Positions 51,718 through 61,362 are shown, counted from the stretch's first letter. The stretch: 64,000 nucleotides of DNA from Robiginitalea biformata HTCC2501 (GCF_000024125.1 NC_013222.1:124001-188000), one strand, 5' to 3'. Notes: generated by a model from the sequence alone, not told the origin. Made by a program: numbers and translations.

Positions 51718-52095
51718 TTATTTCATCAGGATTTCCTCAGCAATCTCAAACATCTCGTCCGGGTCGAATGGTTTGGTCATGTACTTGTCCGCACCCATAT
51801 CCAGGCCTTTTTGCCGGTCTACTTCCTGGCCCTTGGCCGTGAGTAAAATGATATAGGTATCGGTGAGCTTTAGTTCTTTTTTGACGCGCTGGCAGACCTC
51901 CATCCCGTTCATCTTCGGCATCATCACATCCAGGAAGACCAGGTCGGGTTTCTCCTTCTGGATAATGCTGAGGGCAGCCTCTCCGTTGTCCGCAAACAGC
52001 AGCTGGACACCTTCGTCCTCCAGGTCTTCCAGGGTTTGTTCAATCAGCATCCGTATATGGGCTTCGTCGTCGACAATCAATAATTTTTTATTCAT
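51718..52095 (-). CDS. Single-domain response regulator (CheY-like)
   Basis: 125 residues, receiver domain only. KLLIVDDEAHIR carries the acidic pocket, DLVFLDVMMPKMNG the phosphorylated aspartate (about 54), LLTAKG the Thr switch and YMTKPF the conserved lysine. It lies between the hybrid kinase (27 bases upstream) and the cyclase (13 bases downstream), so it may carry a signal between them. Confidence 0.95.
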   Translation of the reverse strand: MNKKLLIVDDEAHIRMLIEQTLEDLEDEGVQLLFADNGEAALSIIQKEKPDLVFLDVMMPKMNGMEVCQRVKKELKLTDTYIILLTAKGQEVDRQKGLDMGADKYMTKPFDPDEMFEIAEEILMK

Positions 52096-52122
52096 ATGCG
52101 CAGTGGGTTTTTAATTCCGGGG

Positions 52123-55100
52123 TTACTGGTACACGAAAAACATCACGTTTTCCATCCCCGCTTTCAGTTTCAGTTCTTTCAGGCTTTTTTCGTCCCCGTT
52201 CCGGATGGATTTCAGCATGATGATGTCCGGCTTGACTTCGAATGCCATGTCCATGAGGCTGTCCGGATTGGCTTCCATCACCTTATACCCCCGGGCCGAA
52301 AGCATATCGCTCAGGGATTTGACGGTAGAAGTGTCCTCGTCAACCACCAGGACCCGTTTATGGGACACCCCCTGTTCCAGGAGTTCATCCACCTCGTGGA
52401 ACAGCTTCTCCGTATCGATGGGTTTGGTCAGGTAGCGGTCCACTCCAATTCGCAGCCCGCGCTCCTTGTCCTGGACAATAGACAGGATGATAATCGGAAT
52501 ATCCATGGTTGCCGGGTCGTTTTTGAGCACGGCAGCTACGTCGAACCCGTTGATCTCGGGCATCATCACATCCAGGATAATCAGGTCGGGCTTGCTGATT
52601 CGCACCATGTCCAGGGCGGCCTTGCCGTTGGCGGCTTCCTTAACCTGGTACCCCGCATCGGAAAGCTCCTGCCGGAGCAGTGAACGGATCGGGGTATCGT
52701 CGTCTACCACCAGGATGGTGGCGGATTCCTGGGACTTCACCTGGGAGGAGTGCTTGATTTGCTTCTTGAGGCTCTTGAGGATCCGCTCCAGCTGGATGGG
52801 CTGGTCGCTGCCCTCCCCCATCATCGGGATGGAGAAAAAGAAGGTGCTGCCCACGCCGGGTTCGCTCTTCATCCAGATGATCCCGCCGTGGTGTTCGATG
52901 ATTTCCCGGCAGATGGGCAGGCCCAGACCGGTGCCCTGGGGCTTGTCGGTGAGGGTGTCTCCCGCCTGGCGGAATCGTTCGAATATCTTGTGCTTGTCCT
53001 CTTCCGCTATGCCGATCCCTGTGTCCTGGACCTCGACGATCAGCTGGTTCTCCTCCCGGTAGGCATCGATGGTCACCGAGCCTTTTTTGGTGAATTTTAC
53101 GGCGTTCGAAAGCAGGTTGATCACTACCTGTATGAGTTTGTCCTCATCCCCGTTGATAAGCGGCAGGTCGTCCGGCACGTTCTTTTTAAGTTGCAGTTTC
53201 TTCTCCTCAAAGAGGGAGGAAGTGGCAGATACAGCCCGGCCGATCACGTCCTGGAGGAAGATGGGTTTCATGTTCCAGTCCATCCGCCCCGATTCGATCT
53301 TGGCCAAATCCAGTACATCGTTGATCAGCGTAGTCAGGCGCTCCCCTTCGGAAACCACCACATCGAGGTTTTCGCTCACCTGTTTCATGGTACGCTTGAT
53401 CTTCTGGTCGTCTACCGTAACGGCCGGGAAGATTTTCTCGGTCAACCGCTTGCGGATGATCTTTGCAAAGCCCAGGACCGATGTCAGGGGCGTCCGCAGC
53501 TCGTGGCTCACGGTGGAGAGGAAGGCGCTTTTGGCCTCGTTGGCATCTTCCGCCCGGGCCTTGGCTTCCCTGGCCTGTTCATACAGGTCCGCATTGTGCA
53601 GGGCCACGCCCACGTTGATGGCGATGGTGGTTAGCAATTTTTTGTCCTCCTGGGTAAAGCGGCTCGCCTGCTTGGTGCTCTGCACGCTCAATACCCCGAT
53701 GATCTTGTCCTCTACCGGGATCGGCACCCCCAGGTAGGAGATGGCCTGTTTCCCGGTCTGTTTGATCCCGTGTTTGTTGTATTCCGCCATGATATCCGTA
53801 TCCCGGTTGATCAGCAACGGCTCCCCGCTCTGGATGATCCGGGAGGTGAGGCCTTCCCCGAGTTGCATGGGCGGCATCTCGTCCCCGTCCTGGTATACAA
53901 AATTGATTACGTTGGTCTCCTCGTCCAGGATGGCCAGGTAGGTGATGTCCGAATTGAACACGTCCTTCATCTTTTTCCCGACCAACTGGATGAGCGCGTT
54001 GAGTTCCAGCTTGTCGTTCAGGGCCTGGGAAACCGAATTTACAGTGGCCAGTTCATTGAGGCGTTGCTGCACTTCCCGGGTGCGCTCCTCCACCCGGTCT
54101 TCCAGCACTTTCTGCTGGTTTAGCAGGATGCCGGTACGGGCCTTGACCGCCATCCAGATAATTGCCAGGAACCCGATCAGGTAGAGCGCATAGGCCCACC
54201 AGGAACGGTACCAGGGGTAGTCGATGCTAAAGGGAACGGAGGCTTCTTCGGAAATATCCCCGTATACGTTTTGCGCCCGCACTTTGAAAGTATAACTGCC
54301 CGGGGGCAGGTTGATATATTCCCGACTGGTCTGGGCCGTCCAGTCGGACCAGTCGTCGTCCAGGCCCGTCAGCCAGGTACTGTATTTCATATCCTTTTGT
54401 CCGATAAACAGGGGCGCGGCATACCCGAAGGTCATCGAATTGTTTTCATAGTCGATCTCCAGGTCCCCGGGGTAGGCGATATTGCCGGCGTATAGCAGGG
54501 AATCCCCTGACATTGTGATGCTCCGGACGTTTACCTGGAATTCAGGGATGCTCGGCTTATCCAATTGTCCCTGGTAGCGGATCACGCCGCCAGGCCCGGA
54601 AAACCAGACTACCCAGTTGCCTTCGGCATCGGGTTCTTCGGGGTAAATTGTAAAAATGCGATTATTCTTGAGTTCCCGGAATGTATCGGTGTTTACCGAA
54701 ATTTTCCCATCCGCCTTTTTTTCGGCAATCATGATGCCCGCCCCGCTATTAAACCAGTGTTTTCCATCTTCACTGGTGAAACCCTGCGAACCCGGCCGGT
54801 CCCAATCGATATACTCCTCAAAAAAGAATTCCTTCTCCTCGAAACGGTCCGTGGATGCATTGTACCCAAAGGTTGCTTCAACCTCCCCGGAGAAAATCAC
54901 TTTTTCGTCGAAGATTTCGTAGAGCCCCAGGCCGGAATCCGGCAGGCCCTGCTCCGGTCCATAGTAAATCAATTCAGAGTTGTCCAGGTTCATTGCCCCG
55001 TTTGATATATCCGGGATGACCTTCAGCACTTCCCCGTCGGAAGTCGTATCCAGCCAGAGGGAACCATCCGGCTCCTCGATGATATTCCCCGTTCCCGCTA

Positions 55101-56490
55101 TGAATTTGGTGGTGGTAGATTCCTCTTCAAGTTGCCGGGTGGTTTCATTGTAGAAAAAAGTTTTCAATCCCGTATTATAGGTTACAAAAATGCGGTTGGG
55201 GTCAAAAGTACTTTGCCATAAATACTGAGCCCTGAAATCGTAATTCTGATCGCGTCGAACGTCCCTGAACTTCGTTCCGATGATTTCAATAAGCCCCATC
55301 CCATTGGTTGCGACATACAAGCGGTCCCGAAATGTTAAAAAATTGCCCCCCTGCCCGTAGGTCCCCTCAATGGGGCGGACCGTCATGTCCGATTCGTCAA
55401 GGTATAAGATTCCCCCGTTGCTGCTCATGTACAGGACACCCTGATGCCGGACAACCTCAAAAACCGTGGTATTGATCCCCATATTGGAATCCAGGGTGGT
55501 AAAACTACTGTTCAGGTTCACGTTGGAGATCCCATTGAAGAGCGGAAGCCAGAGTACCCCCCGGGAATCCAGGTACAGGTTTAGTACACTTCCCTCCTGG
55601 AGTCCGGTTTCCGATGTGTATTTTTGGAGAAGCTCACCCTCGTGACTAAGGAGATAGGCACCGACATTGTTGGAGTTGATGACGAAACGGCCGTCGTCCA
55701 GGGCCAGGCCGGGCAAATAGATTTCCCCATCCATGATGTCGTCAATCTCTGTTTTAAACGGCGTAAAATCCTTCCCGTCATACAGAAAAAACCCCTGGGT
55801 CCGCGTCCCGAGGAGGATGCGCTCATCGTCGTATTTGAGAATGGAATAGATGCGCTCCCCGGCAAACTTTTCCCCGTTGGGTAGCAATTCAAATTCGTCC
55901 TGGTCATTCAACACGGAGAGTCCGACGTCCCAAATGCGAATGTAGTAGGTGTCATCCACAATCGCACTCACGTGCAGCCTGTGCTCAGACACCAGAACCT
56001 TCATCCGGGTGCCATCCCAAATAAATACCTTGTATTCTGTCCAGAAATAAATCCGGCCCTTGAAAGAATCCACAAACCAAACATCTTCGAAGGCCTGATG
56101 CTCTTCCGGGAGCTGTTTCACCATGGAAACATACTCGTAGGTACCATTTTCGGTAGCGCTGATATAACCCAGGGAACCAGTGCCGCCCACATAAATAGTA
56201 CCGTCTTCGCCCTTGGCCAGACTGCGACAGCCGGATTCCGTTTCAATACCTTTCCAATTTACCCCGTCGTATTGCAGGAGCTGGAATTGGTTGGCAAAAT
56301 ACATATTGCCCTGGTCGTCCTCGAGGGCCCACCAGTTAATCGGGGCCCCCTGATAGTCCTGGTAGTTGTAATTGTTGATCATGGGCCGCCCGATCTGTTC
56401 CTGGGCGGTAAGGGAATGGCTACAAAAAAGAGATAGGACGGCCAGGCACATCCAGGAGATGGTGCGGGCCGAATGCAGTGGTTTGCGCAT
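52123..56490 (-). CDS. Hybrid histidine kinase with periplasmic beta-propeller, GAF and two receivers
   Basis: 1455 residues. A signal peptide ends at SLTAQ. A propeller-like periplasmic region (repeats such as LLQYDGVNWKGIETESGC) runs to about 640, then a Y_Y_Y domain (INLPPGSYTFKVRAQNVYGD). One membrane helix (about 763-783) leads into a coiled coil, a GAF domain (about 840-970) and a kinase core with phospho-His996 (VSHELRTPLTSVLGFAK) and ATPase motifs (DTGIGIAEEDKHKIFERF, GTGLGLPICREII). Receiver 1 has its Asp near 1307 (IILDVMMPEINGFD). Receiver 2 is short and has Lys where the Asp should be (IIMLKSIRNGDE). Unlike many such hybrids it has no AraC output domain. Confidence 0.93.
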   Translation of the reverse strand: MRKPLHSARTISWMCLAVLSLFCSHSLTAQEQIGRPMINNYNYQDYQGAPINWWALEDDQGNMYFANQFQLLQYDGVNWKGIETESGCRSLAKGEDGTIYVGGTGSLGYISATENGTYEYVSMVKQLPEEHQAFEDVWFVDSFKGRIYFWTEYKVFIWDGTRMKVLVSEHRLHVSAIVDDTYYIRIWDVGLSVLNDQDEFELLPNGEKFAGERIYSILKYDDERILLGTRTQGFFLYDGKDFTPFKTEIDDIMDGEIYLPGLALDDGRFVINSNNVGAYLLSHEGELLQKYTSETGLQEGSVLNLYLDSRGVLWLPLFNGISNVNLNSSFTTLDSNMGINTTVFEVVRHQGVLYMSSNGGILYLDESDMTVRPIEGTYGQGGNFLTFRDRLYVATNGMGLIEIIGTKFRDVRRDQNYDFRAQYLWQSTFDPNRIFVTYNTGLKTFFYNETTRQLEEESTTTKFIAGTGNIIEEPDGSLWLDTTSDGEVLKVIPDISNGAMNLDNSELIYYGPEQGLPDSGLGLYEIFDEKVIFSGEVEATFGYNASTDRFEEKEFFFEEYIDWDRPGSQGFTSEDGKHWFNSGAGIMIAEKKADGKISVNTDTFRELKNNRIFTIYPEEPDAEGNWVVWFSGPGGVIRYQGQLDKPSIPEFQVNVRSITMSGDSLLYAGNIAYPGDLEIDYENNSMTFGYAAPLFIGQKDMKYSTWLTGLDDDWSDWTAQTSREYINLPPGSYTFKVRAQNVYGDISEEASVPFSIDYPWYRSWWAYALYLIGFLAIIWMAVKARTGILLNQQKVLEDRVEERTREVQQRLNELATVNSVSQALNDKLELNALIQLVGKKMKDVFNSDITYLAILDEETNVINFVYQDGDEMPPMQLGEGLTSRIIQSGEPLLINRDTDIMAEYNKHGIKQTGKQAISYLGVPIPVEDKIIGVLSVQSTKQASRFTQEDKKLLTTIAINVGVALHNADLYEQAREAKARAEDANEAKSAFLSTVSHELRTPLTSVLGFAKIIRKRLTEKIFPAVTVDDQKIKRTMKQVSENLDVVVSEGERLTTLINDVLDLAKIESGRMDWNMKPIFLQDVIGRAVSATSSLFEEKKLQLKKNVPDDLPLINGDEDKLIQVVINLLSNAVKFTKKGSVTIDAYREENQLIVEVQDTGIGIAEEDKHKIFERFRQAGDTLTDKPQGTGLGLPICREIIEHHGGIIWMKSEPGVGSTFFFSIPMMGEGSDQPIQLERILKSLKKQIKHSSQVKSQESATILVVDDDTPIRSLLRQELSDAGYQVKEAANGKAALDMVRISKPDLIILDVMMPEINGFDVAAVLKNDPATMDIPIIILSIVQDKERGLRIGVDRYLTKPIDTEKLFHEVDELLEQGVSHKRVLVVDEDTSTVKSLSDMLSARGYKVMEANPDSLMDMAFEVKPDIIMLKSIRNGDEKSLKELKLKAGMENVMFFVYQ

Positions 56491-56598
56491 GATGGTCGGT
56501 TATAAAAGCAGGTTACTCAGGGGGAAGGCCTTAGAAAAATACGAAAAAGTCCGGTATGACGGTCATTTTCCGCAAGCATTTAAGAAACTTCTTTTTCG

Positions 56599-56606
56599 TA
56601 AGTTTG
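56599..56606 (+). promoter_or_regulatory. Candidate -7 box for the M20 dipeptidase gene
   Basis: TAAGTTTG is a full TAnnTTTG match 21 bases before the ATG at 56628. No clear TTG precedes it. Confidence 0.4.
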
Positions 56607-56627
56607 GTTTTAGACAAATTGTAACCC

Positions 56628-58019
56628 ATGCCCTCACCAGGTTCGTATATAGCCGCGCACAAGGAACGCTTTGTGCAGGAACTCCTCCAACTACTCCGAC
56701 TCCCCTCCATCAGCGCCGACCCGGCATTTTCCCAGGATGTCCTGGAAACTGCAGGTGCCGTAGCCCAGGCATTGATACATGCCGGATGTGACAACGTGGA
56801 GGTCTGCGATACCGAGGGATATCCCATCGTTTACGGGGAGAAAATCCTGGACCCGGAGTTGCCCACGGTACTGGTATACGGCCACTACGACGTTCAACCG
56901 CCGGACCCGGTAGACCTGTGGGACTCGCCTCCCTTTGAACCGGTGATCCGCGAGACGGAACTCCATCCGGAAGGTGCCATTTACGCCCGCGGGGCCTCTG
57001 ACGACAAAGGCCAGTTTTACATGCACGTGAAGGCTCTGGAGTACATGATCCGGGAAAATAAGCTCCCCTGCAACGTCAAGTTTATGGTCGAAGGGGAAGA
57101 AGAAGTGGGGAGCGTAAGCCTCGAGGAGTTCCTGAAGGCCAACCGGGATAGGCTCTCCAACGACATCATCCTGATTTCGGATACGGGGATGATTGCCCGG
57201 GACATCCCATCCATTACCACCGGTCTGAGGGGGCTGTCCTATGTTGAAGTGGAAGTGACGGGGCCCAACCGGGACCTGCATTCCGGCCTCTACGGCGGGG
57301 CGGTAGCCAACCCGATCAATGTACTGGCAAAAATGATCGCCTCCCTCCACGATGAAAACAACCGGATCACCATCCCGGGGTTCTACGACAAGGTTGTGGA
57401 ACTCAGCCGGGAGGAACGCGAGCTGATGGCCGAGGCGCCCTTTGACCTGGAGGCGTATAAAAAAGCCCTGGACATCGATGCGGTGCACGGGGAAGCCGGG
57501 TACGTAACCAACGAACGCAACGCCATCCGGCCCACCCTGGACGTCAATGGGATTTGGGGCGGGTATACCGGGGAAGGCGCCAAGACGGTCATTCCCTCCA
57601 AGGCATATGCAAAGATCTCCATGCGTTTAGTCCCCAACCAGGACTGGCGGGAAATCATGGATGTATTCACCGCGCATTTTGAGAAAATCGCCCCCCCCGG
57701 GGTCCGGGTATCCGTCAAGCCCCATCACGGCGGGCAGGCGTATGTGACACCCATCGATCATATTGGTTACCAGGCCGCCAGCAAAGCTTACGAGGAAACG
57801 TTTGGGAAAACACCGGTTCCCCAACGCGGTGGCGGAAGTATCCCCATAGTCACCCTGTTTGAGCAGGAACTGGAAAGCAAGATCATCCTGATGGGATTTG
57901 GCCTGGATAGCGATGCCATCCACTCCCCCAACGAACACTTCGGAATCTGGAATTACCTGAAAGGCATCGAAACCATCCCGTATTTCTACCGGTACTTTAC
58001 GGAAATGTCGCGGGGTTAG
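56628..58019 (+). CDS. M20-family dipeptidase
   Basis: 463 residues. Metal ligands appear in order: VYGHYDVQPPDP (His), ARGASDDKGQ (bridging Asp), EGEEEVGS (catalytic Glu and ligand Glu), SDTGMI (Asp) and DAIHSPNEHFG (last His). The dimerisation domain sits between about 200 and 340. This is the carnosinase/CNDP-like group of M20, which cuts dipeptides in the cytoplasm. No signal peptide. A strong hairpin follows the stop at 58026-58055. Confidence 0.92.
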   Translation: MPSPGSYIAAHKERFVQELLQLLRLPSISADPAFSQDVLETAGAVAQALIHAGCDNVEVCDTEGYPIVYGEKILDPELPTVLVYGHYDVQPPDPVDLWDSPPFEPVIRETELHPEGAIYARGASDDKGQFYMHVKALEYMIRENKLPCNVKFMVEGEEEVGSVSLEEFLKANRDRLSNDIILISDTGMIARDIPSITTGLRGLSYVEVEVTGPNRDLHSGLYGGAVANPINVLAKMIASLHDENNRITIPGFYDKVVELSREERELMAEAPFDLEAYKKALDIDAVHGEAGYVTNERNAIRPTLDVNGIWGGYTGEGAKTVIPSKAYAKISMRLVPNQDWREIMDVFTAHFEKIAPPGVRVSVKPHHGGQAYVTPIDHIGYQAASKAYEETFGKTPVPQRGGGSIPIVTLFEQELESKIILMGFGLDSDAIHSPNEHFGIWNYLKGIETIPYFYRYFTEMSRG

Positions 58020-58025
58020 AACGGT

Positions 58026-58055
58026 ATCCCCCAAGGCAGGATACTGCCCGGGGAT
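58026..58055 (+). terminator. Hairpin after the M20 gene
   Basis: ATCCCC (58026-58031) pairs with GGGGAT (58050-58055), and inside it GGCAG pairs with CTGCC around GATA. There is no T run, so it may act as an RNA-end stabiliser or a weak terminator. Confidence 0.5.
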
Positions 58056-58141
58056 GGGAACCGCACGGGTAAACAGCTACGAGAATTTTTATCCTTTCAA
58101 TATTATTTGTTCCGGCAGGGGCGGCCCGGGAAAAACATAAA

Positions 58142-58184
58142 CTACATTTGTAGAATTAAAATTATTGTTCTATGTTTGTAGAAC
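58142..58184 (+). promoter_or_regulatory. BlaI-family promoter with two palindromic operators
   Basis: The promoter is TTG at 58148-58150, 20 bases, then a perfect TATGTTTG at 58171-58178. CTACA-TT-TGTAG (58142-58153) is a perfect palindrome that covers the -33 TTG. GTTCTA and TAGAAC (58167-58184) form a second perfect palindrome over the -7 box, with the related core CTATG-TT-TGTAG. The ACA/TGT cores match what BlaI/MecI repressors bind. The regulator gene starts 14 bases downstream, so autorepression is likely. Confidence 0.75.
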
Positions 58185-58197
58185 AAAATTATCTGCC

Positions 58198-58563
58198 ATG
58201 AAACTGTCCCGTACCGAAGAAGCCCTGATGAACCTGCTCTGGGAACAAAAGCAGGCCTTCCTGAAAGACCTGGTAGATGCCTATCCGGATCCCAAACCGG
58301 CCCCCACAACGGTGGCCACCCTACTTAAGCGGATGGCGGAAAAAGGATATGTGGCATACAGGACCCATGGCCGCTCCCGGGAGTATTACCCAACGGTGAG
58401 CAAGAAAGCCTACTTTGCCGGCCACTTTAACAAGCTCATCGCCAATTTTTTCAACGACAGTACCGCCCAGTTTGCCTCGTTCTTTACCCGGGAGGCCGAC
58501 CTGAGCCGGGAACAGCTCGAGGAGCTGAAATCCCTCATTGAGGAAGAAATCAAAAAGAAGTAG
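58198..58563 (+). CDS. BlaI/MecI/CopY-family repressor
   Basis: 121 residues from ATG 58198; the longer frame to 58165 would start inside the promoter. The winged helix reads LSRTEEALMNLLWEQKQAFL, then APTTVATLLKRMAEKGYV, with the wing YRTHGRSREYYPTVSK. A C-terminal helical dimerisation region follows. In the known systems the repressor is inactivated when the partner M56 membrane protease is triggered; that partner starts 2 bases after this stop. It probably regulates itself and the M56 gene. Confidence 0.93.
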   Translation: MKLSRTEEALMNLLWEQKQAFLKDLVDAYPDPKPAPTTVATLLKRMAEKGYVAYRTHGRSREYYPTVSKKAYFAGHFNKLIANFFNDSTAQFASFFTREADLSREQLEELKSLIEEEIKKK

Positions 58564-58565
58564 CC

Positions 58566-60116
58566 ATGGTCACCTACCTGCTGAAAAGTACGGCCTGCCT
58601 CCTGGTGTTTTACCTGTTCTACCATTTTGTGCTGGAACGGCAGACCAATCACAGCTTCAAACGCTATTACCTCCTGGCCAGCCTGGTGGCAGGCCTGGTG
58701 ATCCCGGTCATTCCCATGGTCCGGACCGTTGCCCTGCTCTCGCCTACATTCGTTAACTGGGTGGCAGATGCCGGGGGAACAGAAAATCTTTCGGGGCCTG
58801 GCGCGTGGGAGGCAACCGCGCCTGCAATCGGCTGGATGGGTTACCTCCTTGGCGGGTCCCTATTCGGCGTGGCGTTTGTCCGTAACCTCATCCGCCTGGT
58901 GCGAAAAACCCGCAAGAACCCAAGACTTTCAGGCCCGGACCACACCAAAGTCCTCCTGAGCCGTAACGAACCGCCACACACCTTTTTCCGGTACCTTTTC
59001 CTGTTTGGCCCCGCCTATGAGCGCGGGGAAATCCCGGAAGGGATACTGGCCCATGAGGCAGCGCATATCCGCCAGCGGCACAGCCTGGACCTGTTGTTTA
59101 TGGAGCTGGCCTGCCTGGTCTTCTGGTTCCATCCGGTCATCTGGCTTTACCGCCGCGCCGTACGCCTGAACCACGAGTTCCTGGCAGACCGGGAAGTCCT
59201 CCGCTCCGGGCATTCCCGAAAAGATTACCAGCGCCTGTTGCTGGTCATCACCCAATCATCGAATCAGCCGGCATGCACCCATGCCTTTCATTATTCATCC
59301 ATCAAAAAACGAATCATCGTCATGAAAAATTCCACTTCACACAGCCGTAAATGGCTCACCTGCCTGGTCCTGCTACCGCTCAGCGCCCTGTTGTTCTTCA
59401 GCTTCAGCGACCGGAAAACCGAATACCTGCCTGCCGGGGACATCCTGGAAATTCCCCCGCCCGACACCGCCTTCCCGGAATTGCGGGGTGACGTCCCTGC
59501 GGAGTTGCCGGGCGTCTCTGCCCTTTCCGGCGAACCGCGCAGTATTCAGCAAGGGGCCACCCGGGCCGAAATGCGGGAGTACGAACGGCTCGCCCGTAAA
59601 TACAACGAAATGCTCCGGGGGGACGACATCCATATTATCGGGGATGAAGTGTCCCTGATGAAACAGATCTATGCCAAAATGAGCGACAAACAACGGGCGG
59701 ATACCGAACCCTTTCCGGAGCTTCCCCCGCCCCCTCCGGCCCCGGACCCGCATCCGGTACCGGCGCCCCATAGCGCCAGGAGCCCGCAACCTGCACAACA
59801 AGCACATCCCCCGCAACCGGCCCAGCCAGCAAAACCCCGAAACGGAGAGCAACAGGAAATACGGGAAGTCCCGCCTCCCCCTCCTGCACCTTCAGCCCAC
59901 GGCACCCGGCCCGGAGCTACGCCTCCCCCGCCCCCTCCTCCGCCGGACCCCGAAGAGCACTTGCGGGAACTGGCCTCGCAGGGAGCCGACTTCTTCTACC
60001 GCAACCAAGCCATTCCTTCCGAAAAAGCCCTTGAATTATTCCGGGCCGGGGAGGTCAATCGGATCCAGGTGCGCAATTCCGATGGGGGGACCCCCCAGGT
60101 TTACCTGGCGGAGTGA
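58566..60116 (+). CDS. M56-family (BlaR1-like) membrane metallopeptidase with proline-rich C-terminus
   Basis: 516 residues. Several N-terminal helices precede the zinc site His163-Glu-Ala-Ala-His167 in ILAHEAAHIRQRHSLD, with the third ligand probably in RLNHEFLADREVL. One more helix (WLTCLVLLPLSALLFFSF) ends the membrane part near residue 280. The rest, about 230 residues, is periplasmic and very rich in proline (PELPPPPPAPDPHPVPAP). It lacks the penicillin-binding sensor domain of BlaR1. It should sense an envelope signal and release the BlaI-type repressor, with which it is cotranscribed. Confidence 0.88.
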   Translation: MVTYLLKSTACLLVFYLFYHFVLERQTNHSFKRYYLLASLVAGLVIPVIPMVRTVALLSPTFVNWVADAGGTENLSGPGAWEATAPAIGWMGYLLGGSLFGVAFVRNLIRLVRKTRKNPRLSGPDHTKVLLSRNEPPHTFFRYLFLFGPAYERGEIPEGILAHEAAHIRQRHSLDLLFMELACLVFWFHPVIWLYRRAVRLNHEFLADREVLRSGHSRKDYQRLLLVITQSSNQPACTHAFHYSSIKKRIIVMKNSTSHSRKWLTCLVLLPLSALLFFSFSDRKTEYLPAGDILEIPPPDTAFPELRGDVPAELPGVSALSGEPRSIQQGATRAEMREYERLARKYNEMLRGDDIHIIGDEVSLMKQIYAKMSDKQRADTEPFPELPPPPPAPDPHPVPAPHSARSPQPAQQAHPPQPAQPAKPRNGEQQEIREVPPPPPAPSAHGTRPGATPPPPPPPPDPEEHLRELASQGADFFYRNQAIPSEKALELFRAGEVNRIQVRNSDGGTPQVYLAE

Positions 60117-60226
60117 TGCGCTCGTGGGATAGGGTAACGCCCCCGCATTGTTAAATTCCTCCAAAACGGGCACCAAAAAGCCGGCAAGCTGCGTTCTTGT
60201 GTACATACCAAACCCTGAACACTGAT

Positions 60227-61327
60227 ATGATACGCAGCTTCTTCATTATTTGCTCCGGGGCAGACCGGGAATTACTCGGTACCTGCTCCCAGGGGGAACA
60301 GAATAAATACGCCGGGATCGGCGCCACCATTTTTTTCACCGCCTTAATGGCATTCCTCGCAGCCGGCTATGCGCTGTATACGGTTTTTGATTCCGTCTGG
60401 GCGGCCATCCCGTTTGGGCTGGTCTGGGGCCTGCTCATCTTCAACCTGGACCGCTATATCGTCTCGACCATGCGGAAACGGGACCATTTTGGGAAGGAAC
60501 TCCTGCAGGCCAGCCCGCGGATTGTCCTGGCGGTGATCATCGCCGTGGTGATTTCCAAGCCCCTGGAATTGAAAATCTTTGAAAAGGAAATCAACCAGGT
60601 GCTCCTGGAGCGAAAAAACGACCTGACCCTGGCCAACCAGGAGCAGATCGCCCAGCAGTACAACCCGGCCATCGCCGAAAAGCAGGCGGAAATCGCCGGC
60701 CTGAAACAGGAAATTGCAGACAAGGAAGCCGCCACGGATGCGTTGTACAACACCTACATCGCCGAGGCCGAAGGACGGGAAGGGACGCTATTGGTGGGCA
60801 AAGGGCCTGTCTATGCGGAAAAGCGCGAAAAACACGATGCCTCCCTGGCCGAACTGGCGGACCTCCGGGAGACGAATACGGCCAAAATCACGGCCATCGA
60901 ATCGGAAATCGCAACCCTTGAGAGCGGATACGCCCAGGCGGTAGAAGGATCGCAATCCGTCATCGACGGGTTTGACGGGCTGATGGCCCGGATCGACGCC
61001 CTGGGGGAGCTCCCCTGGTTTCCTTCCTTTTTTATATTCCTGCTTTTCCTCTCTATTGAGACGGCTCCCATCCTGGTAAAACTGATGACTCCGAAAGGGC
61101 CGTACGATATGAAGCTCGAGGATGAGGAAACCACCGTTTCCGCCTGGGTAAAACAAAAAGTGGACCAGCGCTTCAAACTGGCCGATACGGACCGGCTCCT
61201 CAACGAGCGCATCTACGGGGAAATTGCCGATGAGGAGGCCGTGTACGCCTATAAAAAGGAAAAGGCCGAGCAACTCCTGCGGTTGCAGGCCGATAAGTTC
61301 CACGAATTGCAGTCCAGGCATCTATAA
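60227..61327 (+). CDS. DUF4407-family membrane protein
   Basis: 366 residues from ATG 60227. Two helices lie near the N-terminus (IFFTALMAFLAAGYALYTVF, IPFGLVWGLLIFNLDRYIV), a third at about 105-120, and a fourth at about 270-290 (FFIFLLFLSIETAPILVKLM). Between the third and fourth lies a long coiled coil with AEKQAEIAGLKQEIADKEAA. This is the layout of DUF4407. Function unknown; the coiled coil suggests self-association or partner binding. It stands 110 bases after the M56 gene and may be separately transcribed. Confidence 0.85.
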   Translation: MIRSFFIICSGADRELLGTCSQGEQNKYAGIGATIFFTALMAFLAAGYALYTVFDSVWAAIPFGLVWGLLIFNLDRYIVSTMRKRDHFGKELLQASPRIVLAVIIAVVISKPLELKIFEKEINQVLLERKNDLTLANQEQIAQQYNPAIAEKQAEIAGLKQEIADKEAATDALYNTYIAEAEGREGTLLVGKGPVYAEKREKHDASLAELADLRETNTAKITAIESEIATLESGYAQAVEGSQSVIDGFDGLMARIDALGELPWFPSFFIFLLFLSIETAPILVKLMTPKGPYDMKLEDEETTVSAWVKQKVDQRFKLADTDRLLNERIYGEIADEEAVYAYKKEKAEQLLRLQADKFHELQSRHL

Positions 61328-61362
61328 AGCCCGGCCCGAAACGGGCCTCCCGAATTTCCAAT

